From Chitinophagaceae bacterium (GTDB taxonomy: Bacteria; Bacteroidota; Bacteroidia; Chitinophagales; Chitinophagaceae), in the NCBI GenBank assembly GCA_947447265.1, contig CANFKC010000006.1, forward strand, positions 95,403 to 159,402: DNA of 64,000 nucleotides, read 5' to 3'. The translations under genes were made by a program, and so were the position numbers. This document shows positions 55,269-64,000 of the stretch, piece after piece. How positions within the stretch are numbered: position 1 is the first letter of the stretch; every line of letters begins with the position of its first letter. The notes below the pieces were generated by a model that searched no databases, was not told the origin of the DNA, and saw only the letters and a list, made by a program, of their open reading frames with translations.

Positions 55269-55605
55269 TTGTAAAATTTGTGTAAAACTAATTCAACTCT
55301 AGGAAAGTAAGTAATAGCCAGCTAACATTTTAACGGACTTAATTGTTGTATAAACCGGATAGGCATGGACGCTTATATATTGCCTATTTTAAGCAACACC
55401 AGATTTAATGAATCAATCCTTCATAGCACCGCGCCTGAATATTCCTGCCTGCTGCGGTACAGGTCAATATAGTTGTGCGTCAGTAAGTACTGACTGTTGT
55501 CTTAAAATATTCAGTGTGGATTATGTCTTGTACATTCTATTCTCAATCACGTCAATAATATATGCATATTAAATATTATAAAAATATTGAAATGACGTTT
55601 TCTTT

Positions 55606-55634
55606 ACCGTTGGTAAACAAAAACGACCGTTAGT
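55606..55634. promoter_or_regulatory. Double direct repeat, diverged, site 3
   Basis: ACCGTTGGT (55606-55614) and ACCGTTAGT (55626-55634) share the 20-base period of the sites at 24199 and 25926. The TAAACAA and AACG flanks are also shared with site 1. Each copy differs by one base from ACCGTTCGT. Confidence 0.5.
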
Positions 55635-55682
55635 GTGCAATGCTAAAAGTTACCGGGTGAGGTTATCAATTGTATAGAATTA

Positions 55683-55720
55683 AATTAAAAATGAGCTGTA
55701 ACAACTGCTCATTTTTAATT
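55683..55720 (-). terminator. Terminator of the isomerase gene
   Basis: AATTAAAAATGAGC (55683-55696) pairs with GCTCATTTTTAATT (55707-55720) 20 bases after the stop codon on the minus strand. The arms end in A/T runs, so it may act in both directions. Confidence 0.8.
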
Positions 55721-55740
55721 ATATCATTCAGCCAAATGGA

Positions 55741-56724
55741 TTATGATTTTGCCAGCGATCCTTTCAGGAAGTCAATAACCTTTACTTCCGTAGCATCAAG
55801 TTCCCTGAGGTCTGCAAGATCTACTGAAACCCAGTCCGTAAGGTGAATCAGGTAGAATGCCCTTTCCCAGTACGATTTCCCTTCAGAGTATATTTCAATA
55901 ATTGAGGAAGCGTATTTTTTAATTACTTTCTTATTTATTTCCATCCTCGTTTGGGTGCGCTCATAGTCATCGTCGTTTCTGAGTATAATAACTACTTTAT
56001 CTTTTGCGTCATCGCGCCAACCCACCAGTTCATTATGGTTCATTTCCGGTATTACTGCATGCCAGCAAAGCATTTTGCTGTTTTCATTTATCTGTTGGCG
56101 GAAGCGGATCGCAACACCTTCAAACGCAGGGGCAGAATAAATTATAGGAAGCTTACCTTGAATTTTTTTAGCAAGTGCCATTGCCTTTTTCTGAATGGTC
56201 TTTTCGTCAGCTTTTAACTGTTTAATAGAAGCTGCTATCTCTTTTTCAAACTTATTATCGATAAGGTCGAAATGGCAAAGGGTGTTCAGTATTTGCACCA
56301 GCGAATAACCGAGACAGGCGCGGGGAGGCATACCTGCAGGTACAAGTACGCAATCTAAGCCTTTCTTATCTGCAACCTGAGCTACCTTGCCACCAGATGT
56401 AATACAAACCACTGTTGCTTTAACCTTAATTGCTTGTTGCATAGCCATCAAAGTTTCTTCAGTATTGCCGGAATAAGAGCATACAATTAATAAACTGTGC
56501 TTATCTACAAAAGCAGGAAGGAAGTAATCTTTATTTACAACCATTGGCAATTTCATCTTATCAAAAACATAGTTCTGTACAATAGATCCGCCAATACCGC
56601 TTCCGCCAAGGCCGGTAACTACCACGTTGGAAAATTCCCTTTTATCCGTCTTGAAACGATAGTTTTTTGCTATAATTAAAGCTTCCTGAAGCTGTGTTGA
56701 AAATTCAAGAACTAACTTTTTCAT
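55741..56724 (-). CDS. Bifunctional phosphoglucose/phosphomannose isomerase-type SIS protein
   Basis: The 327-residue protein has two SIS domains. The first holds NVVVTGLGGSGIGGSI (residues about 33-48) and SYSGNTEETLMAMQQA. The second holds FRQQINENSKM, followed by the MNHNELVGWRD motif. These match the archaeal and bacterial type of phosphoglucose/phosphomannose isomerase that interconverts glucose-6-P or mannose-6-P and fructose-6-P. The catalytic residues of the family (Thr, Arg, Glu, His, Lys) appear to be present in the conserved blocks. It is about 15 residues shorter than classical members. It runs divergently from YraN with only 17 bases between the start codons. Confidence 0.88.
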   Translation of the reverse strand: MKKLVLEFSTQLQEALIIAKNYRFKTDKREFSNVVVTGLGGSGIGGSIVQNYVFDKMKLPMVVNKDYFLPAFVDKHSLLIVCSYSGNTEETLMAMQQAIKVKATVVCITSGGKVAQVADKKGLDCVLVPAGMPPRACLGYSLVQILNTLCHFDLIDNKFEKEIAASIKQLKADEKTIQKKAMALAKKIQGKLPIIYSAPAFEGVAIRFRQQINENSKMLCWHAVIPEMNHNELVGWRDDAKDKVVIILRNDDDYERTQTRMEINKKVIKKYASSIIEIYSEGKSYWERAFYLIHLTDWVSVDLADLRELDATEVKVIDFLKGSLAKS

Positions 56725-56741
56725 ATTAACTTTATGATTTA

Positions 56742-57098
56742 ATGTCCAAACATAGTAAAATTGGGGTAAAGGGCGAACAAATTGCAGAATACTTTTTGCA
56801 AAAGAAAGGTTATATAATATTGCACCGCAACTGGAGAGCCGGAAAAAAGGAGGTGGATATCATTGCTTTGAAGGCAGAAGTAGTTGTAATTGTGGAAGTT
56901 AAAGCACGTTCAGGCACACAATTCGCCTACCCTGAAGAGGCGGTAACTGCAAAGAAGCGGGCTCACCTAAAAGCCGCCGCGCTTATTTTTATGGATACCT
57001 TCCCACAATATAGAAATATTCGTTTTGATATTGTAAGTGTACTTTTTAGGGAGCGTGCATTGCCTGAAGTAATGCATTTTGAAGAGGCCTTTTATTAA
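56742..57098 (+). CDS. YraN family (UPF0102) protein
   Basis: The 118-residue protein is the usual length for UPF0102. It has GVKGEQIAEYFLQKKGY at the N-terminus, ILHRNWRAGKKEVDIIALK in the centre, followed by VVVIVEVKARSGT and FDIVSVLF. These are the Holliday-junction-resolvase-like endonuclease-fold residues (E, D, ExK) of the family, which may act on DNA or RNA. Function is unknown in detail. The start at ATG 56742 is only 17 bases from the divergent isomerase start, so its promoter must overlap the isomerase gene. Confidence 0.92.
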   Translation: MSKHSKIGVKGEQIAEYFLQKKGYIILHRNWRAGKKEVDIIALKAEVVVIVEVKARSGTQFAYPEEAVTAKKRAHLKAAALIFMDTFPQYRNIRFDIVSVLFRERALPEVMHFEEAFY

Positions 57099-57557
57099 AC
57101 CTCGCTTTACAGAAATTCCCGTCATCCGATTGTCTTCTTCAATGCTAAGCAAATTATATGTTTGCATTTTTTTGTGTTGCGCAAATATGGATGTATTTAG
57201 CTAGAAGTATATTTTTTGTTGGGGTAAACCTCCGTAATGTTATTGGGAAGTGAGTAGGTAGGGGAGCGAATAATTGCCTCTTTTTTTTTGAGTTAGAAAA
57301 TATAACACTGAAAAATATTTTTTATTTTGCAGAGCGATTTACTGCTTTAATTCAATTTCTTGGCCGGATTATTTTAATTTTCGGTTAAATTTGTGGAAAT
57401 GTGCATAACTTTTTTTAAAATTTCTGGGTGACCGAAGTTGTTTTTTAAAAATATCTTTATATATTTATACCCAAATACTTGTTTCTAATATACCCAAATT
57501 CTATCTGAGCATCTTTTGCCCAGCTAAAAACCGTATTAAACAGACAAACTATAAATT
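57099..57557. other. A+T-rich intergenic region before the GEVED protein
   Basis: These 459 bases are A+T-rich, with several T-runs. A TATCTTTA box at 57452-57459 could be a -7 element; no TTG is at the right distance. No gene or RNA is supported. Confidence 0.5.
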
Positions 57558-60500
57558 ATGAAGAAGTTTTCTATTCTCCTGCTGCTTTTCTGCCTATCTC
57601 TGATAGTAGCACCCCGAAATTCTTATGGTGTCTCGTATTGTACACCTACCTATTACAACCCAACGGCTGCGTGTTATACCTATGGTATGGATATTTCGCA
57701 GTATAGAGTTGCAGGTGAATCCAGTACGTTACTGAACGACGTAACAGCGTGTTCAGGTACTGGTTACGAGAACATGACCAGTACTACAATGACGGTAACG
57801 TTCATGCAGTCTGTTTCTTACACAGCAACTATCAATACTACGGGTGGTTACGCTATGGATTGCCAGGTATGGATAGATTTTAATAATAACGGCACTTTCG
57901 AAGCATCGGAAAGTTGCGGTGGTTTGAATGCCTATTCAAGCTTAAGTACTTTCAGCTTAACAATCCCAATAGGCGCCGCTACTGGCACTAACCTCAGGAT
58001 GAGGCTTGTAACAGCGCAATCGGGCGGTTACTATCCGAGTATGAACCCTTGCGTTCCATACACTTATTACTTTGGTGATTCGCGCGATTATAACTGTAAC
58101 ATTGTTGCATTACCTGCTTGTTCTGGTACAGTAACTGGTGGTACTGCTAATACTACATTACGTATTGTTTGTCCTTCTCAATCATTTACAACTTCCGTTA
58201 CAGGCGGTACTGCTGCATCTGGTATGACCTTCCAGTGGCAGTCATCTCCCGATAGTGCTACCTGGAGTGATATCTCTGGTGCAACTACATTTAACTGGAC
58301 TACTACTGAATCTGCAACCACATTCTATCGTCGTAAAACAACCTGCCCTTCATCAAGTAGTACGGCTTTCTCTTCAGGTGTAAAAGTTATTTATATTGGT
58401 GCATGCTATTGCACACCTACCTATACTAACGCTGCAAGTTCTTGTACAAGCTTAGGTATTAATATATCGCATTTCCAGGTTAATGGTGAATCTGGTTCTT
58501 CTATCAATGACGTTGCGACTTGTAACTCATCTGGTTATCTTGACCGCACAGCACTATACGATACTTTTAAACAAAGTGTAACCTACCGACCTACGCTCTG
58601 GTGTTCTGGTGGTTACAGTTTGAATGCACAGACATTTATTGACTGGAATGATAATGGTACTTTTGAAACAACTGAAAGTGTAGGTGGTCTCAATGGCTAT
58701 ACATCTTCTGGAACAGCTTACAATATTACCATTCCTGTGTCTGCACCGGTTGGTATGCACCGTATGAGGGTTGTAGGTTGTCACCCGAGCGGTGGTAGCA
58801 CTTACCCTTCTATTTCAAGTTGCCCTAGTCCTTATAGCTATGGCGAAACAAGGGACTATACAATTTATATTATTGCGTTACCTGCTTGTTCAGGTACACC
58901 AACTGGTGGTCGTGCAACATCTTCAGTAACATTGGCTTGCCCTAGTACACCTTTCACGCTTACCGATACTGGATTCTCTGTAGCAGGTGCTCTTACATTC
59001 CAATGGCAGTCTTCTTCTGATACTACTACATGGACAAATATTACAGGTGCTACAACTGCAACTTACGCTCATACTGCAAGTTCTCCTTTATATTATCGTT
59101 GTCTGGTTACTTGTTCTACAAGTGGCGCTACAACTCCATCAAGGTGGGTATTTGTAAACTATTTAGGTATTTGTTTCTGTACTCCTACCTATATTAGTGC
59201 TGGTTTGTCTTGTAGTACCTATAATTTCGCACTCTCCCGAGTGTACTTCTCCGGTGAGGCTGGTTCAACGTTGAACGACCCTGCAGCATGTACGGGTACG
59301 GGTTATCAGGATATGACGGGTATTACGGCGGTCGACTTTATGCAGGTGCATACTTATTCGGCAACACTTACACCGAACTCTGTGAGTTCGGGCGTATATA
59401 CTTTGTCATGCCAGATCTGGATTGACTTCAACGATGATGGTACTTTTGCAAGTTCTGAAACAATTGGTGGTAATGCATCATATTCTAGTTCAGGTCCTGT
59501 TGCAGTTGCATTAACAATTCCTTTCCTTACTACCGGCTATCACCGTATGAGGGTAGTACAGGTTTATACTGGCTTTGGTGATCATTATCCAACGCTTAAC
59601 CCTTGTACTTCAGGTTACTACTATGGTGAAGCAAGGGATTATATGGCGCACATTGTACCATTGCCTCCTTGCTCTGGTACTCCTACTGCAGGTACTGTTG
59701 CTTCAACAACCGCAACTGCTTGTCCTTCGCTTTCGTTCACTTTGTCTTTAGTTGGCTCAACGATTGCTGGTTCACTTACCTGGCAGTGGCAGTCATCTCC
59801 GGATAGTGCAACCTGGACCAGCATTTCAGGTGCAACAACTAATACTTATTCTTTAACTGAAACATCATCATTATACTACCGTTGTATTATTAATTGTACC
59901 ATTAGTGGTTCAGCTGACACAACTCCTGGATTGTTGATTCCATATTTCAGCTATTGCTATTGCATTCCTTACTTCTCGCAGGCGTCTAACAGTTGTGTAT
60001 TGTATCACTTCGCATTAGATGGTCTAAGAATAAATGGTGAATACGGAACTTCTATTAATGATAACGCAGTTTGCGACGGAACCGGCTACCGTAACAGGAC
60101 TTCATTGAGCACTACGTTAATGCGTACTTTGTCTTATACCACTACTGTAATACCAAGTGCAGCAGGTACATCAGGTGCCTATACATTGAACAACCAGATT
60201 TGGATAGACTTTAGTGATAACGGTACTTTCGAATCGTCTGAGCGCGTTTCAGGTAATAACGGTTATGCTGATGCGGCTCCTACAACTCAGGCGTTGGTAA
60301 TTCCAGCTACTGCAGCTACCGGTTCTCACAGGATGAGGATAGTACAGGGTTACTCTGGTACTTGCCCTACCGATCCATCGATCAACCCTTGTCCTACTAC
60401 TTACTCATATGGTGAAGCAAGAGATTATACTGTAAACATCGTTCCGCTTCCTCCTTGTGCAAGTAGTACGCTTATCCCTGGTACAGCTATTTCCAGCACA

Positions 60501-63500
60501 GGTACAGCTTGCCCTGGTATTCCGTTTACACTTACTGATTTTGGTTATGGCATGGCATCTGGTCTTACTTTCCAGTGGGAAGTTTCAAATGACAGCGCTA
60601 CCTGGACTCCAATTGCAGGTGCTACTAACCCAACTCATACACTAACTCAGACAGGTCCTAAATACTACCATTGCTTGCTTATCTGCACATCTGGTAGTAC
60701 TTCTGCAACTTCAATCGGCGTGTATGTAAACTATATCTCTTATTGCTATTGCACACCGTCTTACACTACAGGTGCGTTGTCTTGCGGTACTTATCACATG
60801 ACAATCAGCCGCAACTACCTTCCGGGTGCAGTGGGTACTTTGTTACATGACACTACAGCTTGTAACTCTACCTGCTATGAGAACCTTACTGGTATGGCAG
60901 TCTCGTTCTTCCAGGGTACAACCTACCATGATAGCGTTTCTACTGCTTATTCGGCAGGTACCATGTGTGCACAGGTTTGGATAGACTATAACAATGACGG
61001 TACGTTTGCTACCAGTGAAAGTGTTGGTGGTTATAACTACTATACTTCAGCGATCAACTTTAATATCACTATCCCTGCTTCTGCCACACTTGGCGCACAT
61101 AGAATGAGGATAGTTACTGCTTACGCAGGTTCTGGTTATACCTATTCTAGTATGGACCCTTGTACTTATGGCTATAGCCTTGGTGATGCAAGAGACTACA
61201 CTGCTAACATCGTTATTCCTGGTTGCACAGGCACACCTACCGCAGGTAGCGCAGCCGCAACTTCTACTTCAGGTTGCGCAGGTTACACTACAGTGGTATC
61301 GCTTTCAGGTTCTTCTACTGGTACTGGTATTCAGTATCAATGGCAGGTGTCTCCTGACAATACTACATGGACTACACTTACTGGTGCAACATTGTCAACT
61401 TACACTACTACTATCGTAACGCCTAAATACTTCAGGGCAATTGTTACCTGCGGTACTACTACATTAAGTTCTACTTCAAGCTCTGTTTATTGTAACGTAG
61501 CTACTCCGCCATCTACACCGGCTGGTACTTACTATACATGCTCTGGTGACTCTATCTTGTGGTCAGCATCACCTTCTGGTGGTACCTGGACTTCAGCGAG
61601 CACATCTATTGCATCAGTTAACGCAACATCAGGTTGGATCCACGGTTTGGCTACAGGTACTTCTGTAATAACCTACATGTTATCTTCAGGTTGCTACTCT
61701 TCAAGAACAGTTGTAGTAAATCCTTCTCCTGCAACAATAACTGGTACACCAAACGTTTGCGTTGGGTCTACAAGAACATTGTCTGATGCTACATCAGGCG
61801 GTAACTGGTCAAGCAGTAACCCATCTGTTGCTTCAGTAGATGTTGCTACTGGTGTAGTTTATGGTCTTGCAGTGGGTACCGCTACAATTTCTTACACATT
61901 GCCTACAGGTTGCGCAGGTTCTTCACCTACAACAACTGTAAGCTTTACAGTTAATCCGAACCCTGCTGCAATAACAGGTACTACTGCATTATGTATGGGC
62001 TATCCTGTTACGTTGTCTTCAGCTACTACGGGTGGTGCTTGGAGCAGTAGTTCTAGCACAGTAGCTTCAGTATCTGGTACTACCGGTAGCGTAACTGGTA
62101 TGTCTGTTGGTTCAGCTACTATTACTTACACCGTAACAGCTACAGGTTGTAAGACAACTGCCAGTGTAACGGTTAACCCTGTTATTGTACCTACACTTGC
62201 TGTTTCTGCTACACCAAGTACTGCTGTTTGCGCCGGTACATCAGTTACATTAACAAGCGCAGTTACTAACCCGGGTACTTCACCAACATATGTATGGAGT
62301 GTTAACGGTGTTATTGTGAGCGGTGCAACCAACTATACTTATGTTCCTGCAAATGGCGACGTAGTTAAATTATGGTTCGCAAGTAGCGCAACATGTGCTG
62401 TTCCTGATTCTATGAGCGTATTGCGTACAATGTCAGTTAACCCGGTAGTTACTCCTGCAGTTACAGCTTCAACCGGTGTTGGCGATACAGTTTGCCTTGG
62501 TTCTGTAGTTACGCTGACTGCAACTTCAACAGGCGGTGGTTCTGCTCCTTACTATCACTGGTATGTTAACTCTGTACCAGTTGGTTCTACTGCAGGTTCT
62601 TACAGCTATATTCCTACAAATGGTGATGTGGTTACTGTGCGTGTTATCAGTAATGCTCCTTGCCGTACAGCTGATTCAGGTACATTCAGCAGGGTACTTA
62701 CCGTTAGCCCTTATGTAACTCCATCTGTTTCTATTGCTACTGCTCCAGGAACTACAGTTTGCGAGGGTACTTTGGTTACATTCACCGGTACTGGTTTTGG
62801 TGGAGGTACTTCTCCAGCATTTGCATGGTCTCATGGTGGTGGTACTGTAGGTACAGCATCAAGCTATAGCTATGTCCCTTCTAATGGTGATGTGGTAACG
62901 GTGGTATACACAAGTAATTTCCCTTGCGTTACTTCTGCAACAGCTACTGATAACGTTGTTATGACAGTATTGCCTACAACGGCGCCTGTTGGTGTGGTTA
63001 CAGTTTCTCCTGGTTATATTATTGCATCGGGTGCAACTGCTACATTTACATGTACTATTACAAGTGGTGGTGGTTCTTCTCCTACTTACCAATGGACTAT
63101 TAACTCAGTTCCGGTTTCAGGTGCAACCAATTCTACTTACATGACCAGTTCATTGTCTACCGGTTCAGTTGTAACTTGTATTGTAGCGAATACCGATCCT
63201 TGCAGCACAGTTTCTACATTCGCAGGTATCACAATGGTGGTAAGCAATGCGACTGCAGGTGTTGGCCAGGTTGGTCAGGCTGCGGCAAACGTTACAGTTC
63301 TTCCGAACCCTAACAACGGTGTGTTCACTATTACAGGTAACTTAGGTGGCAGCTTCGATGAAGCAGTTGCTCTGGAGATAACTGATATGTTAGGCCAGGT
63401 TATTTACCGCGATAATGTAAAAGCTGTTAGAGGCGAATTCAGCCACGGTATTACGTTAAACGGCAAATTTGCTAACGGAATGTACTTGATCAATGTTAAG

Positions 63501-63545
63501 TCTGAGCACTTGAATCAGGTATTTCACTTTGTTCTTGAGCAATAG
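57558..63545 (+). CDS. T9SS cargo with five GEVED modules and Ig/PKD-like units
   Basis: The 1995-residue protein starts MKKFSILLLLFCLSLIVAPR, a signal peptide. Five GEVED-type domains follow at about residues 27-183, 283-440, 539-701, 799-965 and 1063-1220; each starts CYCTPTY-like, contains WIDFNxNGTFExSE and ends EARDYTxNIV. Each of the first four is followed by an Ig-like unit (LTFQWQSSPDSATW). The modules repeat every 767 to 792 bases. BIG2 units (about 1310-1530), PKD-like units (about 1538-1811, WSVNGVIVSGATNYTYVPANG) and a type A sorting domain (about 1915-1995, LPNPNNGVFTI to FHFVLEQ) follow. GEVED domains occur in large secreted proteins, often adhesins; the acidic WIDFNDNG loop suggests Ca binding. 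Codons look more uniform (GGT, ACT, TCT) than in neighbouring genes. Confidence 0.9.
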   Translation: MKKFSILLLLFCLSLIVAPRNSYGVSYCTPTYYNPTAACYTYGMDISQYRVAGESSTLLNDVTACSGTGYENMTSTTMTVTFMQSVSYTATINTTGGYAMDCQVWIDFNNNGTFEASESCGGLNAYSSLSTFSLTIPIGAATGTNLRMRLVTAQSGGYYPSMNPCVPYTYYFGDSRDYNCNIVALPACSGTVTGGTANTTLRIVCPSQSFTTSVTGGTAASGMTFQWQSSPDSATWSDISGATTFNWTTTESATTFYRRKTTCPSSSSTAFSSGVKVIYIGACYCTPTYTNAASSCTSLGINISHFQVNGESGSSINDVATCNSSGYLDRTALYDTFKQSVTYRPTLWCSGGYSLNAQTFIDWNDNGTFETTESVGGLNGYTSSGTAYNITIPVSAPVGMHRMRVVGCHPSGGSTYPSISSCPSPYSYGETRDYTIYIIALPACSGTPTGGRATSSVTLACPSTPFTLTDTGFSVAGALTFQWQSSSDTTTWTNITGATTATYAHTASSPLYYRCLVTCSTSGATTPSRWVFVNYLGICFCTPTYISAGLSCSTYNFALSRVYFSGEAGSTLNDPAACTGTGYQDMTGITAVDFMQVHTYSATLTPNSVSSGVYTLSCQIWIDFNDDGTFASSETIGGNASYSSSGPVAVALTIPFLTTGYHRMRVVQVYTGFGDHYPTLNPCTSGYYYGEARDYMAHIVPLPPCSGTPTAGTVASTTATACPSLSFTLSLVGSTIAGSLTWQWQSSPDSATWTSISGATTNTYSLTETSSLYYRCIINCTISGSADTTPGLLIPYFSYCYCIPYFSQASNSCVLYHFALDGLRINGEYGTSINDNAVCDGTGYRNRTSLSTTLMRTLSYTTTVIPSAAGTSGAYTLNNQIWIDFSDNGTFESSERVSGNNGYADAAPTTQALVIPATAATGSHRMRIVQGYSGTCPTDPSINPCPTTYSYGEARDYTVNIVPLPPCASSTLIPGTAISSTGTACPGIPFTLTDFGYGMASGLTFQWEVSNDSATWTPIAGATNPTHTLTQTGPKYYHCLLICTSGSTSATSIGVYVNYISYCYCTPSYTTGALSCGTYHMTISRNYLPGAVGTLLHDTTACNSTCYENLTGMAVSFFQGTTYHDSVSTAYSAGTMCAQVWIDYNNDGTFATSESVGGYNYYTSAINFNITIPASATLGAHRMRIVTAYAGSGYTYSSMDPCTYGYSLGDARDYTANIVIPGCTGTPTAGSAAATSTSGCAGYTTVVSLSGSSTGTGIQYQWQVSPDNTTWTTLTGATLSTYTTTIVTPKYFRAIVTCGTTTLSSTSSSVYCNVATPPSTPAGTYYTCSGDSILWSASPSGGTWTSASTSIASVNATSGWIHGLATGTSVITYMLSSGCYSSRTVVVNPSPATITGTPNVCVGSTRTLSDATSGGNWSSSNPSVASVDVATGVVYGLAVGTATISYTLPTGCAGSSPTTTVSFTVNPNPAAITGTTALCMGYPVTLSSATTGGAWSSSSSTVASVSGTTGSVTGMSVGSATITYTVTATGCKTTASVTVNPVIVPTLAVSATPSTAVCAGTSVTLTSAVTNPGTSPTYVWSVNGVIVSGATNYTYVPANGDVVKLWFASSATCAVPDSMSVLRTMSVNPVVTPAVTASTGVGDTVCLGSVVTLTATSTGGGSAPYYHWYVNSVPVGSTAGSYSYIPTNGDVVTVRVISNAPCRTADSGTFSRVLTVSPYVTPSVSIATAPGTTVCEGTLVTFTGTGFGGGTSPAFAWSHGGGTVGTASSYSYVPSNGDVVTVVYTSNFPCVTSATATDNVVMTVLPTTAPVGVVTVSPGYIIASGATATFTCTITSGGGSSPTYQWTINSVPVSGATNSTYMTSSLSTGSVVTCIVANTDPCSTVSTFAGITMVVSNATAGVGQVGQAAANVTVLPNPNNGVFTITGNLGGSFDEAVALEITDMLGQVIYRDNVKAVRGEFSHGITLNGKFANGMYLINVKSEHLNQVFHFVLEQ

Positions 63546-63573
63546 TCGATAAAACTAATAAGACAATAAAAAG

Positions 63574-63607
63574 CAACCCGTCCCCTAAGGACGGGTTGTT
63601 TTGTTTT
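63574..63607 (+). terminator. Rho-independent terminator after the GEVED gene
   Basis: CAACCCGTCC (63574-63583) pairs with GGACGGGTTG (63589-63598), followed by TTTTGTTTT. Confidence 0.9.
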
Positions 63608-64000
63608 AACGACAATCCAGAAGTATTACACGCGAACTCGAAAACACACCATTGATATCCTTGCCTCTGCGCCTCTTTATCGAATCCTCTGTTCCCTTTG
63701 CGTTTAGACTACTATCAAGTAGTTCTTCCATTGAAACTTGATAATTTCTGAAGGTTGGTTGTTTGAACCTTGGTATTTTGTACTGCTCCATAGGTGCTAT
63801 CGCTCTGTAGAAAAACGATCTTATAAAGGCAAACATGCTCCGATAGGAGCTACCCTATAGTTGGGGTAGATGATTGCAATTATCTATCATCAATTTCATT
63901 CTGCCTATGATACTTGTAAAACAACGGCCTTAAATGCGGTAAAGCGATAACTCCAATTTACTTTCATATCTCGGCACTGATATCCCCGCCTTTGCGCCTC
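63608..64000. repeat. Intergenic repeat-rich end of the window
   Basis: A 23-base sequence, TGATATCCyyGCCTyTGCGCCTC, occurs at 63653-63675 and 63978-64000, with three differences. Between them, TGCTCC-ATAGGtGCTA (from 63784) and TGCTCCgATAGGaGCTA (from 63836) are imperfect copies of each other. The second forms a hairpin (GCTCC/GGAGC at 63837-63850), followed by TACCC/GGGTA (63851-63868). I recall similar dispersed repeats in Bacteroidota. A minus-strand open frame at 63606-63836 is not convincing as a gene. Confidence 0.5.

Larger units (their letters stand above)
55269..55740. other. Intergenic region with third double repeat and a terminator
   Basis: No gene is seen in 472 bases. The region holds the third, diverged copy of the double repeat (55606-55634) and the terminator of the upstream minus-strand gene (55683-55720). 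The remaining sequence is A+T-rich. Confidence 0.6.

Noticed and set aside
63606..63836. 76-codon minus-strand frame near the end
   Set aside because: It overlaps the terminator tail and the repeated elements, with no recognised protein features.

Overview
The window comes from a bacterium of the phylum Bacteroidota, most likely a Chitinophagaceae-type organism. Three things support this. At least eight very large secreted proteins end in type IX secretion (T9SS) sorting domains. Several genes are preceded by the Bacteroidota promoter pattern (TTG, about 20 bases, TAnnTTTG). The regulators are typical of the phylum: a TPR sensor kinase and a LytTR response regulator. There are no tRNA or rRNA genes, no CRISPR array, no transposase and no phage structural genes. 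The assignment rests on protein families and promoters, because no marker gene is present.

Region by region: 1-4600 carries housekeeping and small genes: the 3' end of an outer-membrane protein gene, an acyl-CoA-binding protein, a conserved unknown, a pirin with a Tat-like leader, a small membrane protein and a YflT-like stress protein. 4605-8970 carries a membrane protein, the remnant of an acyltransferase-3 gene, and a convergent kinase/response-regulator pair. 9203-19904 encodes three large exported proteins: a 2074-residue YadA-head-like protein with a C-terminal endosialidase-type chaperone, a T9SS cargo, and an NHL-propeller T9SS cargo. 19947-24080 is a tight minus-strand operon: PsiD-like decarboxylase, RMD1/DUF155 membrane protein, aminotransferase, cyanophycinase. 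24286-45270 holds a second NHL propeller protein and two giant paralogues (2321 and 3867 residues) with the same ends but different middles. 45418-47264 is an ABC ATPase/FtsX-like pair. 47268-52904 has a secreted DUF695-RraB-like protein and two paralogous T9SS type B proteins. 53296-57098 has small exported proteins, a ChaN-like protein, a phosphoglucose/phosphomannose isomerase and YraN. 57558-63545 encodes a protein with five GEVED modules and a T9SS tail.

Two themes stand out. The first is an island of modular, repeat-rich surface proteins that looks shaped by duplication and exchange of internal modules. No T9SS machinery gene lies in the window, so these cargos must use machinery encoded elsewhere. 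The second is a possible small regulon and metabolic operon. A double direct repeat (ACCGTTCGT twice, 20-base period) lies between the decarboxylase operon and the divergent NHL gene, again upstream of the first giant gene, and in diverged form at 55.6 kb. The decarboxylase carries the N-terminal domain seen in amino-acid decarboxylases such as PsiD and sits with an aminotransferase and a peptidase of the cyanophycinase family. This is the best candidate here for an undescribed pathway.
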